Positions 51,470-59,286 of a stretch of DNA of 64,000 nt are shown piece after piece. Both the position numbers and the translations under genes were made by a program. The notes under the pieces were generated by a model that ran no database searches, was not told the origin of the DNA, and worked only from the letters and a program-made list of their open reading frames with translations. Source of the stretch: 21-14-0-10-47-8 sp966211455 (GTDB lineage: Bacteria > Bdellovibrionota > Bdellovibrionia > Bdellovibrionales > Bdellovibrionaceae); contig CBIHNI010000012.1 in the NCBI GenBank assembly GCA_966211455.1, forward strand, positions 78,865 through 142,864, in the 5' to 3' direction. How positions within the stretch are numbered: position 1 is the first letter of the stretch; each line of letters opens with the position of its first letter.

Positions 51470-52903
51470 CTATTTCGCCAGCTCCCCGATCCGTGAAACC
51501 GCTTTCTCGATCCGCGCGTCCCAAGGGTTGCCGCAATTGATGCGGATGCAGTTCTGATATTTTCCCGAAGCCGAAAACAGCGGGCCCGGAATGATCGCGA
51601 TGCCCTCTTTCAAAGCGCGTTGGTGCAGTTCCAACGAATTCACGTTGTTCGGGAATTCGACCCACAACAAGCATCCACCTTTCGGCTGCGTCACCTTCGT
51701 GCCGGCCGGAAATTTTTCGGCGATGATTTGCGATGTCAGGTGAACATTTTGCGCCAGGGTCTGGCGCAGTTTGCGCAAGTGACGGTCGTAATTGTGGTGC
51801 TGAAGCAAATCCGCAATCGCCATCTGCCCGATCGAGTTGGTGGCCACCGTCGACGAAAACTTCAGGCGCTCCATCGTTTCGCTGAGCTTCTTCGGCGTGA
51901 TCATCCAACCCACGCGGTAACCGGCCGCCAATGTTTTCGAGAATGACGACACGACGATGACTTCGTCTTTCTTATCGAACGATTTCAAAGCCGAAGGGCG
52001 CTGACCTTCGAAATTCAGCTCGGCATAGATGTCGTCTTCGATCAAAGTGATGCCGTACTTCGAGCAGATCTGCACGACCTTCTCTTTGTCTTCTTCAGGC
52101 ATCAAGCTCCCCAACGGATTCTGAAAACTGGGGGTCAGGATCATCGCCTTCACCGAAAACTTGCGAATCTTCTCTTCGAAAACTTCCAGATCCACACCGG
52201 TTTTGGTGCAAGTCGGAAGCTCGAGAACCTTCAGACCCATGCTTTCCAGCGAGTGCAAAATGCCGTAGTAAGTCGGGCTTTCCACCGCGACTGTATCACC
52301 AGCCTTGGTCACCGCCTTCAATGCCAGATTGATCGCTTCCATAGCGCCCGTTGTGGTCATCACATTTTTTGGATCGACTTCGCAGCCCATATCCAGACTG
52401 CGGCGAGCGATCTCGCGACGAAGACCCCAGTGTCCGGGGGCGCGATCGTAGCGAATCACCTCTTCTGGATTTTCACGCGCCACACGTGTCAGACTGCGCT
52501 GCAAGCTTTCCACCGGCAACAGGGCCGAATGAATCACCGCCCCGCCCAGCGGCACCAAATCCGGATCACCGCATGAACGAATCACGTCCAAGAAAGCGTC
52601 TTGGCTTTGCACGAATCGTGGTGCCCCCACCGGTCTTGTGGTCGAAGGCTCTTGCACCAAAGTGCGAAGCTTCACGTAATACCCAGATTGCGGTTTCGCT
52701 TCGATAAAGCCCTGATTTTCGAGCATGTCGTAGCTCTGCAAAATTGTCGAGATGCTGACATCCAGCTTGTCGCTGAGCTCGCGCACCGAAGGCACCTTGG
52801 CGCCTGGTAAATAGGTTCCGTCCTGAATCCAATCCTTCAGACGATTGGCCACGCGGACGTAAAGCGGGTTCCCGTCTTTTTTTAACAACTGTTCTCTAGC
52901 CAT
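51470..52903 (-). CDS. MocR-type GntR regulator with aminotransferase domain
   Basis: A 477-residue transcription factor fused to a PLP aminotransferase fold. The N-terminal GntR wHTH (about 13–80) contains PSVRELSDKLDVSISTILQS, and the C-terminal domain (about 110–470) has the PLP Lys in SSFSKTLAAGYRVGW and conserved sites ESPTYYG and IEDDIYAELN. MocR proteins sense PLP or PLP adducts and control nearby genes. The likely target is the divergent DUF2917 gene; the shared gap has candidate operators. No clear Shine–Dalgarno precedes its ATG. Confidence 0.93.
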   Translation of the reverse strand: MAREQLLKKDGNPLYVRVANRLKDWIQDGTYLPGAKVPSVRELSDKLDVSISTILQSYDMLENQGFIEAKPQSGYYVKLRTLVQEPSTTRPVGAPRFVQSQDAFLDVIRSCGDPDLVPLGGAVIHSALLPVESLQRSLTRVARENPEEVIRYDRAPGHWGLRREIARRSLDMGCEVDPKNVMTTTGAMEAINLALKAVTKAGDTVAVESPTYYGILHSLESMGLKVLELPTCTKTGVDLEVFEEKIRKFSVKAMILTPSFQNPLGSLMPEEDKEKVVQICSKYGITLIEDDIYAELNFEGQRPSALKSFDKKDEVIVVSSFSKTLAAGYRVGWMITPKKLSETMERLKFSSTVATNSIGQMAIADLLQHHNYDRHLRKLRQTLAQNVHLTSQIIAEKFPAGTKVTQPKGGCLLWVEFPNNVNSLELHQRALKEGIAIIPGPLFSASGKYQNCIRINCGNPWDARIEKAVSRIGELAK

Positions 52904-52907
52904 AGTC

Positions 52908-53050
52908 CATACAGCTTAGAACTGTCCTGCCCTAAACGCCAGATACAGTCCTTCACCGCCTTTCCATAACAGTTTATCAAAATCAAACTGTTATGGTTAC
53001 AATTTGTTTTTTCTGCATCTGTACTGAGTGGACGGGAAAGGCGATATAAT
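52908..53050. promoter_or_regulatory. Divergent promoter with candidate MocR sites
   Basis: Three CTGTA/TACAG motifs occur (52910–52914, 52944–52948, 53019–53023; the last inside ATCTGTACTG). A perfect 12-bp inverted repeat, CCATAACAGTTT (52964–52975) with AAACTGTTATGG (52985–52996), lies between them. TATAAT at 53045–53050 is a clear -10 for the DUF2917 gene, with no good -35. ATCTGTACTG covers the -35 position, which suits an activator. Confidence 0.5.
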
Positions 53051-53074
53051 GAACATAACAACGGGGGTTGTGTC

Positions 53075-53380
53075 ATGGTTCAGTTTCAAATTTTAAATAA
53101 GGGGCAAGTTCTGGGGCTCAGCAATCAGTCGCTCTCCCTGCGGGTTTCACGCGGAAAAGTTTGGCTGACGCTTGCAAATGATAATAAGGATTACGTTCTG
53201 CAAGAGGGCGAGACCTTCGATACCGATCTCAACCCTCTGATTGTGATTGAAGCTTTAGAAGAGACGTCTTTGCTTTATTCGGCGCAGACGACAGAGCCTT
53301 TGCCAACGGCACATCTGGCAGGAGCCAGATCGGCCTCTGTTGAAACTGACGAAACCGTTCGAGCCGCTTCGGCTCGTTGA
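53075..53380 (+). CDS. DUF2917-family protein
   Basis: A 101-residue cytoplasmic protein. The core, residues 8–72, resembles DUF2917 with the sequence VSRGKVWLTLANDNKDYVLQ and a following GE turn, a small cupin-like beta sandwich. The last 25 residues are a disordered Ala/Thr/Glu tail. Function is unknown. It is divergent from the MocR regulator, so it is probably controlled by it. GGGGG precedes the ATG. Confidence 0.75.
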   Translation: MVQFQILNKGQVLGLSNQSLSLRVSRGKVWLTLANDNKDYVLQEGETFDTDLNPLIVIEALEETSLLYSAQTTEPLPTAHLAGARSASVETDETVRAASAR

Positions 53381-53472
53381 GACGGTGCCCAAGAGCAGTT
53401 TTGAAACAATAAGATGAACATCGGATTTAAGACCCACAACACGACGAAACTGATCTCTGCACGTTCGAGCAT
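53275..53472 (-). CDS. Possible small membrane peptide, antisense to DUF2917 end
   Basis: A 65-codon ORF with an excellent ribosome binding site (GGAGG, seven bases, ATG). The first 30 residues contain a hydrophobic segment (SFVVLWVLNPMFILLFQNC) and a lipobox-like FQNC; the rest overlaps the DUF2917 gene on the other strand and looks arbitrary. It may be a real short membrane peptide whose true end overlaps, or a chance frame. Only the ribosome binding site and hydrophobic segment support it. Confidence 0.35.
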   Translation of the reverse strand: MLERAEISFVVLWVLNPMFILLFQNCSWAPSQRAEAARTVSSVSTEADLAPARCAVGKGSVVCAE

Positions 53473-53627
53473 TTATTTCCTCCACAACGTTCTGTTTCCT
53501 TAGTTTAGGACATTACCGACTCAATCACTATGAATCTGCGGCTTTCGTTTCGAGGAGAGACGCAGATTTTTTCTTTCTCATTTTCGCACGTCCATGCTTG
53601 AATCATGTCTTCAGCAATGGAGTCGAA

Positions 53628-54383
53628 GTGAAACAGATTTTGATGTGTCTCATCTTGATGAGCTTTTATTTAGCCCACGCCCAAAATGTCGATCCGACTC
53701 TCAATCAAGCGGCCCCGCCCACGCTTCCGGTGACGATGCCAGCCGCTGCCGATCCTGAAAATGTGGCGCCCACTTTGGTGGACGCCCCCAAAGATCTTTC
53801 AACCCTGACTTTGCGTGGACTTTCCAAATACACGATCAATCCTCACCTTTCGATTCTCTCGACCTGGCTGCCGATCAAGTTCGGGGTGGGTCTTGGTTAC
53901 ATCGTTTCGCCGGATTGGACGGTCGAAGCCGAAATCACTCGTCGATCCATTTCGGCGAAGGTTGTGGATGTCGATTTTGGACAGGTCGTTGATCAACGTT
54001 ATGGTCTGCAGGCCCGTTGGTATCCGGGCAGTTCGAATTCCTTCAATTTGATCATGGGGATTTTCAAAAGCGAGTTTTCGGCCGAACTTGGGAACTCGTA
54101 CCTGAATCACATTCCGGGCTCCCCCGGATCCACAAAGTGGAAGTTCGAGTCCATCGGTCCGCAGCTGGGTCTTTCAAACCGCGCACAGTGGTCAAATGGC
54201 ATCACCTTTGGGGTCGATTGGTTTGTGATTTACATCCCGGCCTTCAACAAAAAGGTGGATAACAGCGTCTTTGATGCCATGACCAACCAAAGCGATCGCG
54301 ACGACTTGGACAAAGTCACCAGCGCCATTCAAAAAATCCCCCAGTTTGATCTGTTGAAACTGACCTTGGGTTACACTTTTTAG
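53628..54383 (+). CDS. Outer-membrane beta-barrel protein
   Basis: A 251-residue exported protein. GTG 53628 has GGAG upstream and gives a signal peptide (ILMCLILMSFYLAHA); an upstream TTG is unlikely. A Pro/Ala-rich linker (about 25–65) leads to barrel strands (KFGVGLGYIVSPDWTVEAEI, FNLIMGIFKSEFSAEL), and the protein ends LLKLTLGYTF, a typical barrel C terminus. No family was recognised. The inverted repeat at 54537–54556 lies in the 249-nt gap before tatA. Confidence 0.72.
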   Translation: MKQILMCLILMSFYLAHAQNVDPTLNQAAPPTLPVTMPAAADPENVAPTLVDAPKDLSTLTLRGLSKYTINPHLSILSTWLPIKFGVGLGYIVSPDWTVEAEITRRSISAKVVDVDFGQVVDQRYGLQARWYPGSSNSFNLIMGIFKSEFSAELGNSYLNHIPGSPGSTKWKFESIGPQLGLSNRAQWSNGITFGVDWFVIYIPAFNKKVDNSVFDAMTNQSDRDDLDKVTSAIQKIPQFDLLKLTLGYTF

Positions 54384-54536
54384 GTTTGCTGATCCTGTCC
54401 ATGGGCTTTCCAGCCGGTTTTCCAGTGACACCTGCAATTGCCGCTTCGGTGGCTGATGGCGTCACCGATCGTGAAAGTCATTCGATTTGAGCTGCCGAAC
54501 GGCATCCGAAAACTGTCGAGCTTTTGATCGTTCACC

Positions 54537-54556
54537 GGTTTAAATAGGTTTAAACC
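54537..54556. promoter_or_regulatory. Inverted repeat in gap before tatA
   Basis: GGTTTAAA, TAGG, TTTAAACC: a perfect 8-bp inverted repeat 77 bases before the tatA start. It may be an operator. The rest of the gap (54384–54632) holds only a short CCCCGCGGGG palindrome. Confidence 0.35.
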
Positions 54557-54632
54557 CCTGGTAGCAGCTTTCCCTTCGGGCGGTCGTCTTTTGCTTTGCC
54601 CCCCGCGGGGATTCAAGCTAGTATTGAGAGAT

Positions 54633-54893
54633 ATGGGATCACCAAGTTTTACTCACTTACTTCTATTAGTACTTATTCTTTTGCTTTTCTTTGGGCCAAA
54701 TCGTTTGCCTCAGTTGGGTCAATCGATCGGTCGCGCGATTCGCGGTTTCAAAGATGGGTTGAATGAAATCGACGGCCAAGCTCGTGACCTGCCTCCAAAC
54801 AGACACGACAACCAGTTGAATCATCAACAGCAGCAACAGCAAGCTCAATCCGAGCAGCACCAACGAGAAACTTCAGACCAGAAGAAGTCTTAA
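54633..54893 (+). CDS. tatA: TatA-like twin-arginine translocase subunit
   Basis: An 86-residue protein with one TM helix (THLLLLVLILLLFFGPNRLP) and the TatA/TatB hinge FGPNRLPQLG, an amphipathic helix (GQSIGRAIRGFKDGLNE) and a polar tail with a poly-Gln run. It forms the pore of the Tat system for folded proteins. TatA rather than TatB is preferred from the short, Gln-rich tail. tatB and tatC are not in view. It is 5 nt before the M14 peptidase gene, so the two share a transcript. Confidence 0.88.
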   Translation: MGSPSFTHLLLLVLILLLFFGPNRLPQLGQSIGRAIRGFKDGLNEIDGQARDLPPNRHDNQLNHQQQQQQAQSEQHQRETSDQKKS

Positions 54894-54898
54894 GGATC

Positions 54899-55909
54899 AT
54901 GCGACGTCTCTTTCTCGGGATTGCGATTTCTGTTTGTTTAAGCGCCTGCGCTTCACACTCGGAGCCCGTCACATCCCGTGAAACGTCACCTTCATCCTCG
55001 CCTGCATCTCCAGCCAATGTGGCGGCAGAACCAGCGGTCACGACGACATCTGTTTCTTCAGCTCCCTCGACGACTCTTGCGATCAAAAAGCCGGAACCGG
55101 CAGCCTCTTCTCAAGAGCTGATGCAAATCGCCGATCTTTGCGAAAAATCTTTATCGAAGTTTCCAGGAAAAATGGACGCCAAGGTTTTGCACGATGCCTG
55201 CGCCAAGGTGAACATTCTGCCGAACTGCCAAAGCGTCAACGGCACCCCGATTTATCATTACGACCGCGCCGGAACTTCAAAAAAACCCGCCAGCATTTTG
55301 GTTTTGTCTTTGATTCACGGAGACGAAGGCCCTGCCGGAAGCGTCGGCCGTTTCTGGATGGAGCGTCTGGAAACAATCGCCCCACGCAACAATTGGCGGG
55401 TCGTTCCGATCTTGAATCCGGACGGAGTCGCACGCAAAACCAGAACCAACGCCAACAAAGTCGACATCAATCGCAACTTCCCGACGACTGATTGGACCGA
55501 AAAGGCCCACATGTTCTGGAAGAAAGATGCGAAATCAAGCCCACGCCGTTTTCCGGGCAACATTGCGGCCAGCGAACCTGAAACTTTGTGCGCACTGAAG
55601 CACCTTGAAGATTTCAAACCTGATTTCGTCGTCGCCATCCACACGCCGCTGAAAGTTCTGGATTACGATGGACCAAAAGTAAAGCCACCCAAGTACGATT
55701 ACCTGCCATGGAAATCCCTGGGACATTACCCTGGAAGCTTGGGTCGCTATATGTGGTTCGAAAGACAGGTTCCGGTTCTGACCATGGAATTGAAAGAAGA
55801 TTTACCTTCCAACAATGAACCTTGGCTCAAATTGCAAGACGTGATCGGCGTGCTTGTCGGGCTCGAGGAAATGTCGAAAAAAGAAAAAGAAGCGGCCAAG
55901 AAACACTAG
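54899..55909 (+). CDS. M14-family zinc carboxypeptidase lipoprotein
   Basis: A 336-residue lipoprotein (signal peptide ending in LSAC), then a Ser/Thr/Ala-rich linker (about 20–80) and an M14 domain resembling murein peptide amidase A (MpaA). Zinc ligands are HGDE (LIHGDEGPAGS) and His in VVAIHTPL; substrate-binding residues lie in LNPDG and KVDINRNFP; the catalytic Glu is in LTMELKE. It likely removes an amino acid or diaminopimelate from peptidoglycan peptides. In a predator this could act on its own or the prey wall. Its stop overlaps that of the histidine kinase gene (CTAG). Confidence 0.9.
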   Translation: MRRLFLGIAISVCLSACASHSEPVTSRETSPSSSPASPANVAAEPAVTTTSVSSAPSTTLAIKKPEPAASSQELMQIADLCEKSLSKFPGKMDAKVLHDACAKVNILPNCQSVNGTPIYHYDRAGTSKKPASILVLSLIHGDEGPAGSVGRFWMERLETIAPRNNWRVVPILNPDGVARKTRTNANKVDINRNFPTTDWTEKAHMFWKKDAKSSPRRFPGNIAASEPETLCALKHLEDFKPDFVVAIHTPLKVLDYDGPKVKPPKYDYLPWKSLGHYPGSLGRYMWFERQVPVLTMELKEDLPSNNEPWLKLQDVIGVLVGLEEMSKKEKEAAKKH

Positions 55910-57363
55910 GCTGCCTGGATCTCCTGCTGGATTCTTTCCGGGAAATACATCGTAAAGCATGTTCCGTTATCGCAAGACGATAGCTCCATCCAACCGCCCG
56001 TCTCTTTGACGAACTCTTGCACCTGCGCCAGACCCAAACCCGAGCCTTTGCCGACAGCCTTGGTGGTAAAAAACGGCTCGAAGATTTTTTGCTGAAGCTC
56101 GGTCGGGATTCCGGCACCGGTGTCTTTGACCGAAATCGCGACGAACTTGTCATGAGCTTTTTGATGCCGATGAATGTCGATCGAAATTTCACCGCCGTTT
56201 GGCATCGCATCTCGGGCATTCACACACAGATTGATAATCGCATTTTCAAAACTGCCCGGATTGGCCTGGATGCGCTGAGCCTGACCATCCGTGCGAAGCT
56301 TCAAATCGATGCGGCCGCCGACAGCGGTTTTCAACAGATCTTTCAGATCATGCAGATTTTGGAACGGATCGAAGATCGATTGTTCAGTTTCCTGATACCG
56401 AGTCATGCGCAACAGTTTTGTCGTCAGACCTTGCGCACGGGCCACCGCCTTTTGAATATCGCCCGTCAGCTTCAGCTGCACATCGCCCTGCAGGTACTTT
56501 TCTAGCATATAGATCTTGCCATTGATGATCATGACGATGTTGCCGAAGTCATGCACGACTTGCGAGGTGATTTGACCGATCGAATCCAGACGTTCGGTCA
56601 ACTTCAGTTTCTGACGTTCTTTTTCCAACTGCAGCTCGGCGTTCAGGCGCGCCTGCTCGGACTCTTTTTGCTTCTGGAAAGCGTTTTGGAAATTCATCTG
56701 CAGCTGATGAATATCGATCAGCAAAGCTTCAAGCTCGGATTTCTTTGGATCGATTTCTTTTTGCCACTTCTTTCCCAAAATCGAGCTCAGCTGCTCTTCG
56801 CTGAACTGATGGGTCATGCGCTGGATTTCGTGAATGGGAGCCGTCACCTTGTGATTGAAAATCCACAGCAAGGTCACCGCCGTCAGGAAAAATTTGATCG
56901 AGTTCTGGACCACTTCCCATAAGACATCGGAAATGAACTCGTTCAGAAATTGCTTCTTGGTCAGTGAAATCGTCAGCGCCCCCAAACTGTGAGATTTGCC
57001 GCTTTCGGCAAAATACAGAGGATAGGTTTTGATCATCCAATCGCTATCCTGATCGGTGGTCACCGGCGGGACTTGGAATTCAGAATTTAAAACTTCCACG
57101 CGCGATACGCTTTGATCATTTGCCAGCGCCATCAACGTGCGACGGACTGAATCCTGATCCACGCTCCACAGCTGGCTTTCCAGCTGCGGTTGCAAAGCTT
57201 TTGCTAGAAAATCGATACGCTCCAAAACTTCTTTTTGACCGTCCTCATAGGATTGATAGGCATGAACGACAGACATCACCATCGAGATTGTAAATCCCAC
57301 GGCGAAACTGATCAGGATGATCTGTTGAAGCAGGCGCGAACGCCGCTTGCGTCTTGGAAGCAT
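55906..57363 (-). CDS. Membrane sensor histidine kinase
   Basis: A 485-residue kinase. TM1 (about 14–36) and TM2 (about 140–165) enclose a 110-residue periplasmic sensor. A HAMP-like linker is followed by a coiled coil (170–240). The DHp helix holds the phospho-acceptor His in ITSQVVHDFGNIVM. The ATPase domain has the N box AIINLCVNARDAMP and G boxes VKDTGAGIP and GKGSGLGL. All motifs are intact, so it should autophosphorylate. No response regulator is adjacent. Confidence 0.92.
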   Translation of the reverse strand: MLPRRKRRSRLLQQIILISFAVGFTISMVMSVVHAYQSYEDGQKEVLERIDFLAKALQPQLESQLWSVDQDSVRRTLMALANDQSVSRVEVLNSEFQVPPVTTDQDSDWMIKTYPLYFAESGKSHSLGALTISLTKKQFLNEFISDVLWEVVQNSIKFFLTAVTLLWIFNHKVTAPIHEIQRMTHQFSEEQLSSILGKKWQKEIDPKKSELEALLIDIHQLQMNFQNAFQKQKESEQARLNAELQLEKERQKLKLTERLDSIGQITSQVVHDFGNIVMIINGKIYMLEKYLQGDVQLKLTGDIQKAVARAQGLTTKLLRMTRYQETEQSIFDPFQNLHDLKDLLKTAVGGRIDLKLRTDGQAQRIQANPGSFENAIINLCVNARDAMPNGGEISIDIHRHQKAHDKFVAISVKDTGAGIPTELQQKIFEPFFTTKAVGKGSGLGLAQVQEFVKETGGWMELSSCDNGTCFTMYFPERIQQEIQAA

Positions 57364-57428
57364 GTCATTCTTTACGTCACATTTTGAGACTTTCTTAAGG
57401 CCGGAAAATATTCCGCAACCATTTTGCT

Positions 57429-58229
57429 CTACGGACGGACATCCAGTTCGGATGGCTGCGGGATCGGCGTGAAGCGCGAAGAAATCACATCGTACAAATG
57501 GGCCGCGACCTGGCGTCGCTCCTCGTCCGAATGCACGTCGATCTCTTGGCAGAACTCGATATCGACCTCGACCGAGCGCAGAGACAAGATTCGCAGCAAA
57601 GCCGGACCAAAACTTTGATCACCGTACCAAAACACATGATCGCGCCATTTATGGGACATGGGCTCGCCGTTCACGCGGCGATAATTCACCACCACCGGTA
57701 AAATCGGAATCCCCGTCCCTGCCGCCGAAGTCAGAAGGCTTTTCTTAAATGGCAGAACGCGCTCTCCGTTGGTCGAGGTGCCTTCTGGATACAGGGTCAC
57801 GCTGAACTTTTGTTGAAGAGCCGTCCGGATTTCGCCAATCTCGCTTAAGATGTTGGCGCGATTTCGTCTTTCGACATACAGACAGCCGCCCATGTCAGTC
57901 AAAAGACCCAGGCCCGGTGTTTCGCGCATGTCCACAGAAGTGATGAATAGCGACGGATGCACCGACGAAAGAACCAAAATATCCAACATGCCCAAATGAT
58001 TTCCGACCAAAAGAAAACTTTCATCTTTTGGTGGCGCATTGATGGGATTGACGTGGAAATTCATGAATTTCAAAGCCAAACCGCAAAAGAAAGAGACCGT
58101 GTGCGTATAATGATGTCGACGACGGGCCAGATCCCGTGTCCAAATCCGCCAGAACAAAGAAACCGCAATATACGCAATGACGGTCGGAACGAAAAACAGC
58201 AGCTTGAAGAGGACTCGAAGAAATGTCAT
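57429..58229 (-). CDS. 1-acyl-glycerol-3-phosphate acyltransferase family protein
   Basis: A 266-residue membrane-bound acyltransferase (PlsC-like). One N-terminal TM segment (LFFVPTVIAYIAVSLFW) is followed by the motif H78-x4-D83 (NHLGMLD), and motif III reads YPEGTSTNGERVLPF. It transfers an acyl chain to lysophosphatidate or a similar lipid. The exact acceptor (lyso-PA or lyso-ornithine lipid) is not clear. It starts 6 nt after sua5 and is the last gene of the minus-strand run from tesA. Confidence 0.88.
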   Translation of the reverse strand: MTFLRVLFKLLFFVPTVIAYIAVSLFWRIWTRDLARRRHHYTHTVSFFCGLALKFMNFHVNPINAPPKDESFLLVGNHLGMLDILVLSSVHPSLFITSVDMRETPGLGLLTDMGGCLYVERRNRANILSEIGEIRTALQQKFSVTLYPEGTSTNGERVLPFKKSLLTSAAGTGIPILPVVVNYRRVNGEPMSHKWRDHVFWYGDQSFGPALLRILSLRSVEVDIEFCQEIDVHSDEERRQVAAHLYDVISSRFTPIPQPSELDVRP

Positions 58230-58235
58230 CTGGCT

Positions 58236-59249
58236 TCAGTCTAAAATCAAAGAGGAAGCCTTGGTCAAGCGATCCAGTAACGCCTGCCAAGATTCGCCGC
58301 CATGAAAAGCTTTTTGCCGGAAATAAATCAGATCGGCCCGCTTCTCTTCACCCAAACGGCGAAGCTCTGAATAAAAGCTGCGGGCCGCAAGTGTTGGATC
58401 TTCCGGCAACTGAAGCTCAACCAGTTTTTGGATATGCGAAGGCTTGCGGATCTCGACGCCTTCGACCTGATCCGGAATTTCTTTCAGTCGCTCTTGGGTT
58501 TCACGGGCGATTTCGCTGTCGATTAGACTTTTCGAGCGAATCAATACCAGCGGGATTTCCGGCATATAGTGATGCTTCATATGACCCGGAGATTTGCTTT
58601 TATCGACCGTTTCTTTGAACTGCCATGTGAACTTTCGACTGCGCAGTGTTTTTTCCAGATCGGTTCGCGTGATCTGGCCAGCACGTAAAATCGAAAGATG
58701 GTACATCTCCCCGCTTCGCTCGATCAAAAGCACGGTGGATTCCAAACCGATTTCGCAGGAACCTCCGTCCAAAACCACAAGGTCCGAGTTCGGAAACTCG
58801 GATCGGACGTGGTCGGCCGTCGTGGGGCTGGTGCGGCCGAAGCGATTGGCGCTGGGGGCCGCCAGTGGCGAACCTGTGCGTTCGATCAGGGTCAGCGCCA
58901 GACTGTGCTTCGGCATACGCAAAGCCACTGACTCTAAGCCCGAGGTGATCAAAGGATCCACTTGATCCGATTTTGGAAGAACCATCGTTAAAGGACCCGG
59001 CCAGAAATGCTCGGCCAGGAAATCGGCCAAGGGACTCCAATCCGTCGTCAGCGGGTAGGCCATCTGCTTCGATGACACGTGCACGATCAAAGGATCAAAG
59101 AATGGACGCTGCTTGGTCGAAAAGATTTTGCGAACCGCCTTTTCATTGTCGATCCGTGCGGCCAAGCCATAGACCGTTTCCGTCGGCATGGCGACAACAT
59201 TGCCAGCTTTCAAATTTTCGACAGCAAGGTCCAAGGCAGAGGGCTTCAT
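58236..59249 (-). CDS. tsaC: Threonylcarbamoyl-AMP synthase (Sua5 type)
   Basis: Makes threonylcarbamoyl-AMP from Thr, bicarbonate and ATP for the t6A modification of ANN-decoding tRNAs. Of its 337 residues, the first 205 are the YrdC fold (AMPTETVYGLAAR, RPFFDPLIVHV, PLAAPSANRFGRTSPT, CEIGLESTVLL). A KSPGHMKHHYMP linker and a C-terminal Sua5 domain follow, so it is the long Sua5 form rather than short TsaC. It lies between ybbP (37 nt) and the acyltransferase (6 nt). Confidence 0.94.
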   Translation of the reverse strand: MKPSALDLAVENLKAGNVVAMPTETVYGLAARIDNEKAVRKIFSTKQRPFFDPLIVHVSSKQMAYPLTTDWSPLADFLAEHFWPGPLTMVLPKSDQVDPLITSGLESVALRMPKHSLALTLIERTGSPLAAPSANRFGRTSPTTADHVRSEFPNSDLVVLDGGSCEIGLESTVLLIERSGEMYHLSILRAGQITRTDLEKTLRSRKFTWQFKETVDKSKSPGHMKHHYMPEIPLVLIRSKSLIDSEIARETQERLKEIPDQVEGVEIRKPSHIQKLVELQLPEDPTLAARSFYSELRRLGEEKRADLIYFRQKAFHGGESWQALLDRLTKASSLILD

Positions 59250-59286
59250 GTCCTTTGTTCTATCTGGGAATCAGGGCTCGATCCAG

